Counted from the stretch's first letter, positions 21,250 through 33,178 are shown. The stretch: DNA of 64,000 nt from Cryptomeria japonica (GCF_030272615.1 NC_081414.1:765439483-765503482), one strand, 5' to 3'. Numbers and translations are program-made. The notes: a model not told the origin generated them from the sequence alone.

Positions 21250-22497
21250 TGTAGCGTCCTAAAATTGCGACACTTGCAATTTCGACCGCATTTGGGTCTT
21301 CACGATGGCGACGCAACACTGAACCTGAATGGAGACCCCGAAACTTGCTCACGACACCAAAAACTGCATTTTTCCAACACCCTGGCCTGATCCTCCTTGC
21401 GCCCTGCTGTCCCGGGAGGTGGGACCAGAGCGCCCAGCGCCCTGGTCCACCAGGACCATGGCGCCCAGCGCCCTGGTCCCTGGCCCTATTTTGGGCCCGG
21501 TCTCCTATGGGACTTCGGGTCTTTTTGATTGCAAATTGGAAAATAAACTTTCCTTGTCGGCCCAAGGTCGGAAAAATCAGTCTATCAGCCCTAATTGACA
21601 AGTATATAAGCGACATTTTCTCTCTCATTTTGGCATGAGGAGGATATGTGTACAAAGCGTGGAAACTATACTCGAACATTCAAGCATTCAAGCATTCAAG
21701 CATTCCTTCAAGCAATTGATCATTCTAAGTTTCCATTCAAGGCTAAGTGTTGCATTCAAGACAAGGATTCAACCATTGAAGAGGAGATCACTTACAACAC
21801 ATTATATGCTACAACATACAACATACAACAAACAACAACATCTATACCTTCGCATATAAGGATACAAACATCCTTACAACAAGGTATTAGTACTTGTTTT
21901 ACATTACATTTACAGCATTTCTCATTTCTTGGTTAATTCCAAAACCGGGGTTTGACCTAAAGGCAAACCCCTCATCCCTAACCCCCCAATCGTCTTCGCT
22001 TTTCTGTGTGTAGGTTGTAGGTACGCGGCTGAAATTGAAGATCTGGAATCCTTGTGCAGAGACGAACAGATCCCCCTTCGTTTCACGGATTTTTCGGAGG
22101 ACCGTGTGCACGCCGGGCGCCATCGTCCCGTCAACTTTCGCTCAAATTTGCAGAACAACACCGTCTCGACATTTTACTACTAATTCCAGGTCCGTAGCTT
22201 CATATCATATCCCTAACTTAGTTTATAAGCGAATCTTTCTCACTTTCTATGCATTCCTAGTTCAATCTTTCTATCTACATTCTTTACAAAAGAGGGTATC
22301 CTTGCTATCACAACCCTTGAAACTCATTTAGAATCCAATCTTGCATTGCGTGGGATTGGATCTTGTGGGTTTCAACCCCTCTTTTGAATGTAAAGTCTCC
22401 CCTAAGTGAAAACCATCAACCCTAGTGACTCTCCCTTCTCTCTCCTCGGAGTTGGGGAGGGGAGAACAACTAGGGTTCGATTATTTTCCGCTTTACA
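21250..22497 (+). mobile_element. Solo LTR of the gag-only element family, inside copy M
   Basis: 1248 bp from TGTAGCGTCC to CCGCTTTACA, flanked by a perfect CTTTG duplication (21245-21249, 22498-22502). It matches the LTRs at 51903-53102 and 58681-59912 throughout, including the TATA box and the GC-rich dyad. No internal sequence follows, so this is the product of LTR-LTR recombination. It lies antisense in the coding region of a related element. Confidence 0.95.
21603..21609 (+). promoter_or_regulatory. TATA box of the solo LTR
   Basis: TATATAA in the context ATTGACAAGTATATAAGC. The same position is kept in both LTRs of the plus-strand copy. Confidence 0.7.
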
Positions 22498-24152
22498 CTT
22501 TGTAACAATTGCGTCATGATACTATGCAAATATTCATTAAGAGGAGTGAATCATTTTCTAAAATATTTGGATACAGGGGGCACACCTATTGTGGCTGCTA
22601 CTTGAGTGTTGTTTTTGTCATTGAATTTGATGAATCCCTTATTTGGTTGAAGTTTGCAAAAGGTTGTTGAGAACTTTCACTTTTATCAGTCAGAGTCATT
22701 GAAGAGGATGATTGTTCCAATTGACTCACGATAAGATGATAATTGTGAAGTACCGTGCACAACTACGTAAAGGAAGTAAACTCAGAAAAGAGAAGTTTAT
22801 CGCTAATATCTTTTTGTAGATTATTAATAAAAATATTTTGAATATATTTATCAGGCAGAAGAAAAGAAATTTAAGAATACAAATGTTTATATCTACCAAT
22901 AAAATCAATCACTTTTTCTTTAACACCTTGTTTACAATGCATCAAATCAGTCAGTAATTTTAGGACCAATATTATTGTGAAATTGTTGAATAAAAGTATT
23001 AGCCAATTGTTAAAATGAAGTGATAGAATAAGGAGGCAAATAACAATACCATTGCAATGCTTTATCCCTTAATGTTTTAGTAAACAATTTAGCCAAAAGT
23101 GTTTGGTCATGAGCAAAGTCACTACACAAAGTTTGAAATGTTTTCACATGAGTCAAGGGATCACCTTTTCTATTATAAAGCTCCAATTGAGGAACTTTCA
23201 CATGTTTAGGAGGGACAACACAAACAATGTCAATTATATAATGAGATCGCTACATCAAATATGGGCACACTATACTTAGATTGGTTCATGGAAGCTATTT
23301 GTTGTTGTAAGGAAGACATTGTTTGGGCTAGACTATTGATGGTAGCTTCGATGGAAGAGTTGAAATTGGACATGTTAGATTGGGAAGGAGGGGTAACATT
23401 CTTGAAAGAGGGAGGGGTGATGTTTTTGTATGAAAGTGGTGGTTGAGAATAAGGAAGGATATTTCTATATGAAGGCGGGGTTGAGAATAAGGAGGTGTAA
23501 CACTATGGTAGGTAGGTATTGGAGAGGGTTGGGTAACAAATGGAAGACACATAGTAGGAGGAATGAAGGAATTATGATTAGAGGAATTGCCCCCTTGACT
23601 AACATGTGTAGGTATGACATTTTGAGTAGAATTGGCCATGATATTGGATGTAAAGGTAGGAACACTAGCCATAGAAGTATTCAAAGGGACAGATTGGTTG
23701 TTTGACTAGGAGGTTGTGTATAACCAAGAACTTCGACACAACTCTTCATAGGCATAATATTAGAATCAAGAATATGAGAAATATCACACAAGATATTAAC
23801 ACCAGGTTTATCACTTTGAATCATTCTTTTCAATCCTTCAATCAATGGGAGAACTTCACTTTCCGAGTATTGTTGACTCATCCATTGTTGAAGATTTTCA
23901 AATTGATTGTCAATCTTCTCCAATTGATCAACGAAAAACCCTAGCAAGTGATTCCTCCACATCATGAGAATTGTCTGAAGAATGAAGATAAATGGGTACA
24001 TTTGCAGGATTGGAAGAAACACCAACATCCTCATGAAACAAAGTTTCCAAATTAGGCTCCATCTCCTTGGTAATTAAACCTTGGGAAGCCTTATTTCTAC
24101 AACTTCTTCTCATAGGGATATTATAGGTTGGACCAATAGTAGTAAAACTCAT

Positions 24153-25172
24153 GCACTAAGCGAGGGATATTTGAGATTTGAGATTTGAAAATTTGAATCT
24201 AATCTTAGAAACTTGCAACAATAATTGAATAATGCAAAAAATTTAGAAAATATGTATTCAATTTAATAAGCAAATTAATTAAAAAGATAGAAATAATTGT
24301 GAAAAACATCATTCAACCCACAAATAATTTAGAATTTTTAAAAAATTAGAGCCTTGTGAAAATAAGCTCTTAATAAAAAATATCCAAAATAAATTTAAAT
24401 TTAAAATTAGGGACTTATAAAAAGAACCTCTTAATTTTAAAATTTAAAATTATGCATAAGAGATTAAAATTTAAAATTAGGGTCTTGTAAAAAGAACCAC
24501 TTAATTTTAAAATTTTAAAATTAGATGTAATGTTGAATTTAAATTTAAAAATTAGGGCTCTTGTAATTAACCACTTAATTTTAAAATTTAAATATGAAAT
24601 TATCCACAATAAATTAAATTTAAAATTAGGGTCTTGTAAGAAGAACCTATTTTTTTAAAACTTAAATTTAAAATTAGATTCAAGGTTGAAATTTTGAAAA
24701 TTGGAATAATAATGGAAAATTAGGAAATGGATAAGATTAATTTAAATTTAAAAATTAGGGTAATTTTAATTAACCACTTAATTTAAAAATTTAAATTTGA
24801 AATTAGACCCAAGATTGCAATTTTGAATTTGAAACAAATTTGAGATGTGAAATTCAAAACTTAAACAACCCACAAGCTCAATTTTTAAAATTAGGGTTTT
24901 GAAATTTAACCACTTAATTTTTAAATTTGAATTTCAAATTTGACTTGTAAGGAAAATTTGAATTTGGAAATTTGAAAGACACTCAGATATGAAATAATTT
25001 ATCCAAATTAAACAAATCACAAGTTGAATTTTTAAATTAAAAATTAGGATTTTAGTGAAATTAACCTCTATATTTTCAAAATTTGCATGGAAATCAACTG
25101 TAAATGAAAATTTGAATTGTAAATTGCATAAACACTCAGTTTTGAAAACGAAAATTAGAAGCAAGCATAGGA
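24153..25172 (-). other. 5' leader of copy M
   Basis: About 1 kb between primer site and gag start. It is AT-rich and built of repeated blocks such as AATTAAGTGGTTA next to AATTTTTAAATTTAAATT-like runs, giving a loose internal periodicity. No conserved coding frame. Confidence 0.6.
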
Positions 25173-25190
25173 CATGTCGAGGGTTCACCA
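25173..25190 (-). other. Primer-binding site of copy M
   Basis: Minus-strand TGGTGAACCCTCGACATG starts three bases inside the 5' LTR end (CTTCACA). The plus-strand copy has TGGTGAACCCGACGTG at the same place. The donor tRNA is not assigned. Confidence 0.7.
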
Positions 25191-25193
25191 AAA

Positions 25194-26344
25194 TGTGAAG
25201 GGGAAAAATGATTCCCTAGGGTTTTTTCCCAAGGAATGAAAACCTCTAGAGATATTTTTCACTTAGGGCCTTTACATTCAAAAGAGGATGGGAAATTCAC
25301 TATATCTAGTCATGAATTAGATCAAGACTAAATGCTAAGTGAATTTGAATTGAAGGGGGTTTCCTCTTTTGTGAGTTGAAGTGCTGAAATTAGGTAAAAT
25401 AATGAAAAATGAAGGTAAAAGAATGAAAATAGTGAGCTATAGTTGTAGGATTTTGCCTGCACCTGGAATTAAGCAATGTAAGTCGAATCAAACTTGCTCC
25501 TCAAAACTACTCACAAATTGCCAAGATCGTGGCGCATCACAACAGTCCTCCAAACTTTTCACACACCAAAGGGAGATGATTTGTCGCTATGAATGAAGCC
25601 TAATATGAGGAGTACAACTCTGTACGAGTTTCCTGCACACAGAAAGAAAGGGACATGTGTTCAAAATAGGGGTTTGCCTTAGGTCAAACCCCAGTTTTGG
25701 AAGTAACCATGAAATTGAAATAAATATAATTGAAATGACTGAAAGGAAAGGATCTGCTTTTGAGGGAGATGCTGAATTATGACTGAAAACTGAATTATGA
25801 TACCCCCTTGTGCAGTTTTTCCTGCCCCCACCTGGAGTTAGGGTTTAGGAAGTCTTCAACAAAATAGGATGAATAATGTCTCCTTCAATGCTTGAAACTT
25901 GACTTTACTGTTGCTCCTAAGCTGAAAGAAGATTGATAATGCTCAAATGCTCTTGAATGCTTGATCTCATGTGTGCTCTTGATGTTCATGTGTTTGATTG
26001 ATGCTCAAATGTGAGGGGAAATCCTCTTTACATATTTTCCTGTCGGTGAAATTGGCTAATTTTTTGACACGAGTCGACACAGAGAGGGAAATCCCGCTCA
26101 ATTTTGAAATAGGACCAAGGGGTCAAATTGAGCTCAATTTAGGGAGGACCATGGCATGGCGCCACGGTCTTACCCTATTTTGGGGTAGGCATAAGGTGCC
26201 AGATGAGGTGCAATTTGAGTTTAGATGCCATTTGTGATGTGCAAGAGCATAATAAGGTCTTGAATCGGGCCAAGGGGCGCAAACACTAAGGTGAAGACTG
26301 AAATGCGATCAAAATTGCAAATGGTACAATTTTAGGACACTACA
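25194..26344 (-). repeat. 5' LTR of copy M
   Basis: 1151 bp, TGTAGTGTCC at 26344 to CTTCACA at 25194 on the minus strand. It is paired with the 3' LTR at 15464-17549. Confidence 0.9.
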
Positions 26345-26948
26345 TTTTCTAAACATTGCAAGTAGGCTTTTTAAGTTAAAAAAGAGGCTGATTTGAAATT
26401 ACAAAAGAATTATTAAATGATATTTAAAAAATAATAAAAAAATATTTTTGACTAGATGAGAAAATCTTCTCCAAAAGGGTTTTTTTTATAATGATAAATT
26501 TATTAGACAAAAGGTGATACTAAATGAAAACTGCCAAATTCAGCTATGTTGGACTTCAAAATATTATTACAAAAAAAATATACATCAAAATTTAATTTAA
26601 GTTTTTTAACACTGCATATATATGTCCTCTATTTGGAAAATTAAAAGCAGAGAAAAATAAGTTCTTTTTCATTTTTTTTGGTGATACCCACTAGAACTCC
26701 TGATTTTCGGTATTTTTTAGCAATAAAAATTATATCTTTGAATATATATAAAAAATATCAAATTATTTTTTAATTTTTTTAAAAAATAACAGACATAAAT
26801 TTCATTAATATTTCTATATTTGATCAATTTACATCATTTTCAAAATTCAATGTAGAAATGTCACTTTTATGTGGTCTAAGTTAAAACAATTTTAGTTGTG
26901 TTGGCCGCTTCCTTTATAAAAGGGTGACACAACATTGTGCTTTTACCC

Positions 26949-27639
26949 CAAAGCAAAAAAATATTACAAAAATAGTAATAAAACATAATCGAATAACTAG
27001 AAATGAACAATCTTAGAAGATATAACGTAGTGGTAGATACTATTGTTGAATGGATAGCAACCCATAAGAAACATGAAAAATAGAATTGATAGCTAGGTAC
27101 AAACTTGAAAATTTTTAGGTCACCCAACATAAAGAAGTTTTCTTTTTTAAAATCCCATGATTACATAAATTATCATAAGAGAAAGAGAAGGATATATATA
27201 TCCACCCCCATAGGCAACAAATAAAACATATCCACAAAGTGTGGACATGCCAAACAAAGAGAACATAACAATATACATTTGAGTACTGATGCCACACTAA
27301 ATAATTTGGTAGTCAACCTTCAAAAACCCCATTACAAACAAGCAACAGACTAATTATAATTTTTTAAGCTAAATGACTTTGCTATAACCATGTGGAAAAA
27401 TTCATATCAACTGACCACAATGATTCATCTCACTAAAGAGCAAAGGAAGATGAAGCATACATCCATAAGAAAGTTCAACTCCTTGAACAAGACACTCATT
27501 GGGAGTATCAACCTCTTGGAAGAACAATGTTCTCATTGGTCTTGCAATCAACACCTGTCAATTTCTCCTCAAAAGCATTATATTGAACTTGTATCTCTCT
27601 TAGAGTGATATGTAGGTTTGGGTTGGACTAGAGGGAGGA
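26949..27639. other. Unassigned DNA between TIR-B copy 1 and the LINE relic
   Basis: No convincing coding frame or element terminus. Some of it may be the 3' end or tail of the minus-strand LINE, but I cannot support a boundary. Confidence 0.5.
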
Positions 27640-29453
27640 TTGCAAAGTGTTGAGATAATAAGACATTCACACAAATGATTAGGGCTTCCATTTGAATGGT
27701 ATTGAAAGTGTCGGAGAATGCAGTGAGGTAGAAAAAATTTCAAATGTTTTTCAAATTAATGTGCCTAAAGGTATATGAAATGATATTGTTATGTGAGGAT
27801 AACTTGAGTAGTGCTACTTTCTAGGACCAAACTTAGAAAAAAGGATAAGGGGGTATAAATGAAGATATTCATACAAACATTAGACATGGGGGAAGAAACA
27901 ACAAGCATGCTTGATAGTCTCCTTTTTAGTATAAAAAAGACAAGATGGTGTTAGGGAGATGGAGAGATGATCTCCTATAGGAACCTTCACATGTAGAATT
28001 TTTCAGGCCTTCGACTGGGCTTAGACCTCGGCTTTCAACTTCTAAATAAGAGGACTTAACTTGTTCTATTTTCACATGATTGTGCTTTCAATTTTATTTA
28101 CAATTAAAATGGGTTGACAGGGAACAAGTTGATAGGATCTATCTATAGACAATTTAAAAGGGAAAGCATGGAAGTTTCAATTGTTTGGCCATTTCCAAAA
28201 TGTATAGAAGTTAACATGTAAGAAGGTGGACATCAAACCAGCTAGTTGAAGAAAAACAATCCTTTGAATTTGAAGAACTAGAGGTGATCCGAGGGGGGAA
28301 GCTTTGATTGGGCCTTGAGATGTTGTATGTTTTCCAATTGAATCCAACTGGGTGTTAGAGGTCTTGAAAAAATTGAATTCTTTTGTTAAAGAGTTGTTTG
28401 CTTTAAAAGAATTTGTTCAAAGCAAGAAGGGCATTGTCAAGATGAAGAAGACAATTCCACCCAATAAAGGAAGAAGAAAAACTAAACCATGACTCATAGA
28501 TTCATTTTGCTAGAATTTCCAAATAGAGTTGAAGGGGGATTGAACCATGAGTTTTGAAGTAAGGAGCAAGTAATAAGTTATCCATCCATTTTACCGATTC
28601 CCATGATCAACCAACTGAAGTAGTTTGAGTACGATGGAATACTAGCTGTTTCCATGGATAATTATCATCCAAAGTCCTAACAATCCATTTGGTAGTTACC
28701 TTGAGTGTAAGGATAAATGATTTTTGGCCCTTCTTTATCTTTGGTTGAATATAGCGGATCCATGACGTACTAGGCAACCCTTTTTTATTTCTTTACTTAG
28801 ACCAAAGGAAGCTCCCAATTAACCGAGACAATTGATTGTAACAAGCTTAAAAAGGAAGTCAACATTATGAAATGTATGCATGACTAGAAATAAGGATGTT
28901 ATTGACATTTTATATTGTACTAGCCATGACAAGAAATCTGTTGATTTGATTCAAATAAAATTCTCTTAAAATTATAGCTAAGAACCATTTCCATATTTCT
29001 ATAAGGGAAACTCCAATAATGGTATTCCTTAGTATATATTAATAACCCCATGATTGAATTATGTCCACTCACACAAAATCCAAGGTGGATGAGGGTTGGG
29101 CCTTATCATGAAAAATTCAATTTTATGCATGACTAGTTTAGAAACTAAATTTGAACAAAAATGATCCAAAATATCAAGTGTATGAGCCGCTTTTACTAAA
29201 TTTTGAATGAAAATCATGATATCACCAAAAAATGGCAATTGAGAGTAGTTTAATTTCCAAGAAGCATGATACCATGAATAATTATTAGCAATCGCATGTT
29301 GAAGGAGATATCCAAGTGCGTCAACAATAAGAACATACAAGAATGGGGTAATTGGACAACCTTAGCATATAGATTTCTGGAGAGGAAATGATGGAGAAAT
29401 AACACTGTTGGAAACCACTCTAGCATTCACATCTGTGAAAATAATTTTAATTT
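27640..29453 (-). mobile_element. L1-type LINE relic (reverse transcriptase and zf-RVT remnants)
   Basis: On the minus strand, near 29450-29060, a reverse transcriptase segment reads ISPSFPLQKSIC*GCPI, then PFLYVLIVDALGYLLQHAI, then FGDIMIFIQN. This matches the plant LINE pattern SRSVRQGCPLSPYLF...FADDT. The catalytic FADD is replaced by FGDI. Near 27880-28010 the frame VPIGDHLSIS..PSCLFYTKKETIKHACCFFP matches the C-terminal zf-RVT region (SCLFC..KETVKHLFFECP). Multiple stops and frameshifts show great age. The 5' part is cut off at about 29453 by the LTR of the Tat-like element. Confidence 0.7.
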
Positions 29454-30676
29454 GATGCATGGAAAAGGGGACACAAGCCAAAAACACAAGTTCATATGTT
29501 AATAAGTTAGTTCCAACCAAAAACCAACACAAATGAGCTAAAATCCTTCACATACATATCAAAAGAGATAAAAGCATACAAAGACGCATAAAAAAGTGAA
29601 AGAGGAGTAAGAAGACTTCCTAAGATGCTCCCATGATGCTTGATGGTTCTTCCTTGTTCTTCTCCTCTTCAAGATCCAAATGTGTGAGTGTAGCTCTCAG
29701 CTTTAGCACTAACTATGGATGCCAAATGGAGATTCAAATGGTTGAATATGATAAACTTCCTATTGCTATACAAATGCTAGAATAATATTGGTATGAGAAA
29801 AACTCTATGATAATATAAGTATAATAAGAATGCTCAAAATGATTCCTCCTTTGCTTGAGGAGAAGGGTTCTATTTATAGGCAAAATAGAAGATTGAATGG
29901 TCAAGATTGATCTGGTTTGTGAAGGACCAAGATTGCATGATTCATGATGCATGTGATGGTTTTCAACCCAATCCCATGATGAAAAGTGTCAGCATGAGAT
30001 GGCTTGAGAGGAGAGGGAAGGAGCATTTAATGCCTGAGAAGACATGAGGGTAACCATGGATGGTTTGGTTAGGGTTGAGTTAATGGATAAAGCTTTATCC
30101 AAAGGATAAACTCTTGTGCAAGGGTTAAAGAGATAACCATGGTCAAAGCAATGAATTCTTGAAGAAACCCATGAGTTAAAAGGAGGGTTAAGTTAGAGAG
30201 AAAGTCTCTAACCATGGGTCAAGGTTGAGTTAATCATTAATGGTTATGTAAGAGCCTTACATGTTTTGAAAGACTTTGGAGATTATCTTGTTGAAGAATA
30301 AAGCCTTTAATGCTTTATGAAGACTTTGCATGTTTTTGAGAAGTGACCCTTTTCTTAAGGAATGTGCAAATGTTTAAGGGGTAATTAGGCAAATAGGAAG
30401 GGATTGGAAGAATCTAGAAGGGGTTTAGGCATGCAAGTGAATTTTGTAGGAGAATGCAAGTGGGAGGTATTTTTAGGATTTTTTAAATAAATATAATTTT
30501 TAAAAAATATGTGCAACTTGCATTTGGATAGATATTTAAATAAATATTCATTTATTTAATGTGAGAGGGATTTAATTAAATGTGAATTTAACTAAATGTG
30601 AAAGAGGGATTTAACAAATAGGCTTAAGAAGACTCTAGAAGGAAGCAATTAAAGGTTTGAAGACTTTGAGGGAAAC
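29453..30676 (-). repeat. 3' LTR of the Tat-like element, distal part
   Basis: This continues the LTR interrupted at 35560. The repeated words ATTAAAGGTTTGAAGAC, GAAGACTCTA and GCAACTTGCATT run across the junction once the inserted element is removed. A minus-strand TATA box CCTATAAATAG lies near 29873-29883. The left boundary against the LINE is placed at a TGATGCATGG and is approximate. Confidence 0.7.
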
Positions 30677-30695
30677 TGATGCAGAGCCCTCCTTG

Positions 30696-32108
30696 TTACC
30701 TGCCAAACACCTCAACATGAAACTGTTCATCAAATGAAGTACATACCTTGTAGACCTCTCCAAAATATTCATAATCCTCATACATGGATTTCAAAGAGTC
30801 TATTCCAACACTCTCCAACTGAATTTGATTTGCACTTAGGACTCTTATGCTCAAAGCATCTCCCACCTTATTCTTGACTCCTTTCTTGTGCTTAAGAATG
30901 AAATTGAAATCTTGTAGGGTCTCTACCCACTTCATGTGCCAGTGATTCAACTTTTCTTGACTGTTTATGAAGATAAGGGCCTGATTGTCTGTGAAAACTA
31001 TGAATTCTTTTGGTAGCAAGTAGTGTCTCCATTTTTTCAAGGATTGGACTAGAGCATACATCTCTAGGTCATAAGATGAATGTTTCCTCTTTGCCTCATT
31101 CAAATTCTCACTGAAGAAAGCAATAGGTCTTCCTTCTTGATTGAGCACTGCTCCAATAGGCATATGATTAGCATCACATTCCACTTGGAAGATTTTGTTG
31201 AAATCAGGTAGGGCAAGGACCGGCTGCTCTGCAACTTTTCTCTTTAGTGTTTCAAAAGAGTTATCTGCTTCTTCTGTCCAACTAAATCTGCACTTTTGTC
31301 CTCCCTTTATTGTATCAAGCATAGGGGCACAAATATGACTAAATACTCTTATAAACTTCCTATAGAAGGTAGCTAAGCCATGGAAACTTCTGACATCATT
31401 CATTGTCCTAGGTGTAGGCCAAGACAATATGGCACTCACCTTTTCTTGATCCATTTTCAATTCACCATATGAGATTACAAATCCCAAGTAAATGATCTCT
31501 TCCTGCATAAAGAAACACTTTTCCAAGTTGATCATTAACTGTTCTTCATACAATCTTCTTAGGAGCAGATCTACATGTTTTAGATGTTCTTCTTTGGTTT
31601 GACTGAAAACTAGAATGCTATCTAGGTAGACTATAACAAAATTCCCTATGAAATCCCTCAAGAATTCATTCATTAACATAATAAAGGTACTAGGTGCATT
31701 GGATAAGACAAAGGGCATGACTTTTCACTCATACAACCCCTCATTTGTTTTAAATGCAGTCTTCAATTCATCTCCTAGCCTAATCTTAATATGATGATAG
31801 CCACTCTTTAAATCAACTTTTGTAAAATATCTAGCACCCCCGAAGCAATCTAACAAATCCTCAATCCCAGGCATGGGAAACCTATACCTGATAGTAATCT
31901 TGTTGATAGCTCTTGAATCGGTGCAAAGCCTCCAACTTCCTTCCTTTTTGGGTGCCAAGACTGTAGGGACTGCACATGGGCTCAACCATTTTCCAATCAA
32001 TCCGGATTCCAACAATTCTTCAACCTGTTTTGCCATCTCAACATTCTGATCCAGTGTGAGCTTGTATGCTTCTTTATTGGGCAAGGTGGATCCAGGTAGT
32101 CTATACAA
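30696..32108 (-). pseudogene. Reverse transcriptase and RNase H of the nested gypsy element
   Basis: One minus-strand frame interrupted by a single TGA near 31722, where the plus-strand relative has Trp in LYEWRVMPFGL. The RT includes CAVPTVLAPKKEGSWRLC, RFPMPGIEDLL and KVDLKSGYHHIKI. The catalytic box reads VYLDSILV in place of YLDD, which removes an essential metal-binding Asp. RNase H follows with FFSENLNEAKRKHSSYDLE and FIVFTDNQAL. The frame ends at FHVEVFGR, where pol sequence joins the LTR remnant. Non-functional. Confidence 0.88.
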
Positions 32109-32965
32109 TGTTTTATGTCTCTCATGGGAGGTAGTGACCTTGGCATGCCATCAGAGATGACACCCTTGTATTTGTCTAGTAGCTGCTGCACTGCAGGATC
32201 AATCAACCTCATTTTGTCCTCTTTCTTATCCTCAAACTTCTCCACCTTTGTTACTATTGGAATAGGGAATAGGGCATAATAGACCATGCCTTCATTTTCC
32301 ATCTTCTTCATGAACTTCTTCCCGCCTAATATCAACACCTTGACCTCCTTTTTTTTGGTCTCCTCCTCACCCTCCATTAAAGGTAGCAACTCAATCACCT
32401 TGCCATCCTTGGTGATGGAATATGTATTCCTAGCACCATTATGTTGTTCCTTCAAATCAAACTGCAATGGTCTCCCAAATAAGAGATGGCAAGCATCCAT
32501 CTTTCCAATGTCAAACATCAACCTATCTCTATAGGTTCCAATCTGAAATTCCACCCAAGCCTACTCTTCCACAACAACTTGCTATCCTTGTGTGAGCCAT
32601 GAGACCTTATATGGGCAAGGGTGAGGTAGTCTTCTCAACTTCAACTTCTCCACCATCTTTAGAGACACAAAGTTCTCAGTTGAACCAGAATCTATTAGGA
32701 CCTTGCAGACCTTTCCACCTACTTTGCAAGTGGTCTTGAATAGAGACTTCCTCTGTGGGGGTTCTCTATCAGACATGTTCATAGTGGTTACTGCTCTTCT
32801 GATCATCAAGGCTTCACCTCTTTCAGGGTATCCATAACAGTCAGGGGTATTGACACTTTGGTATGTGTTTGCACTTGCTACACTTTGGCAGTCAACCTCT
32901 AAAATCAAGTTACTTCTCCTTTCTCCCATGGAACTGATAAGTTTCTCTAGGCATCTATTAGCCAT
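31997..32965 (-). pseudogene. Protease and pol linker of the nested gypsy element
   Basis: A CX2CX4HX4C zinc knuckle (CYNCNQEGHMANRC, near 32950-32990) leads into a retropepsin frame (32965-32582) with the intact catalytic motif VLIDSGSTENFVS. The frame breaks near 32560, continues as DACHLLFGRPLQFD in 32554-31997, and shifts again near 32100 into the RT. The protease active site is intact, unlike the one in the related plus-strand element. Confidence 0.82.
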
Positions 32966-33178
32966 GTGTCCTTCTTGATTGCAGTTATAACATCTGATGG
33001 GACCTCTACCTTAAGATCTCCCTCTAAATGGTGGTCTTCTTCCTCTGAAGTTACCTCTCTGATTGTATCCTCCATTGTTATTGGAACTGCTCTCTCCTTT
33101 AGTGCCTTCTTGACTGGTTTCACCTTGATTTCCAAAATCATTTCCTTTAATTCTGAAAAAATTTCTTCCACCCCTCTA

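Larger units (their letters stand above)
18302..24152 (-). pseudogene. Gag / protease-like / novel C-terminal polyprotein of copy M, decayed and interrupted
   Basis: The frame starts at the ATG at 24152 (MSFTTIGPTYNIP), matching the start of the plus copy. Order on the minus strand: Gag N-terminus; a frameshift near 23940; Gag domain with QLELYNRKGDPLTH (near 23180); a nonsense codon in the EFTSFT*LC segment near 22760; CHHC knuckle CQYHSQAGHDTEKC (near 21150); the protease-like region split by TIR-A; GHPWLSSMK (near 19560); a proline/lysine-rich repeat section (about 19030-19290); and the conserved acidic tail ending VLDQLH at 18302. The solo LTR at 21250-22497 interrupts the codons just before KLPPIKPID. 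The catalytic Asp context reads LIDHTC and not D-S/T-G. No pol domains follow. Confidence 0.85.
15464..26344 (-). mobile_element. Gag-only LTR retrotransposon, minus-strand copy (copy M)
   Basis: 5' LTR 25194-26344 (TGTAGTGTCC..CTTCACA), primer site 25173-25190, broken gag-protease-like frame 24152-18302, polypurine tract 17550-17568, and 3' LTR 15464-17549. It carries three later insertions: TIR-B copy 2 in the 3' LTR, TIR-A copy 1 and a solo LTR in the coding region. Flanks are TTTTGT on the left and TTTTCT on the right, an imperfect duplication. No reverse transcriptase, RNase H or integrase is present. It is homologous in gene order to the plus-strand copy at 51903-59912, but the LTRs match only near the ends, so it belongs to a different subfamily. 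Many frameshifts show it is older. Confidence 0.9.
15071..26948. mobile_element. TIR-B element copy 1, split by an LTR element (halves 15071-15463 and 26345-26948)
   Basis: The left half begins TGGCAAAAGCACAAAG and the right half ends CATTGTGCTTTTACCC. These are imperfect inverted repeats of each other and match the termini of the copies at 16529 and 37351. Without the insertion the element is about 1.0 kb. The 4 bp outside each end are TAAA (15067-15070) and CAAA (26949-26952), a one-mismatch target duplication. The halves align in order with copy 2, showing the LTR element landed inside. No coding capacity: a non-autonomous DNA transposon. Confidence 0.85.

Noticed and set aside
21218-22331. 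Frames of 74-153 codons within the solo LTR, repeated in other LTR copies at 51775-52779 and 58676-59586
   Set aside because: They occur in LTR sequence on both strands, lack consistent starts, and are not maintained equally between LTR copies.
26876-27297. Hydrophobic minus-strand frames resembling small membrane proteins
   Set aside because: AT-rich codons give Phe/Ile/Leu/Tyr by chance. They cross the end of TIR-B copy 1 into unrelated sequence.
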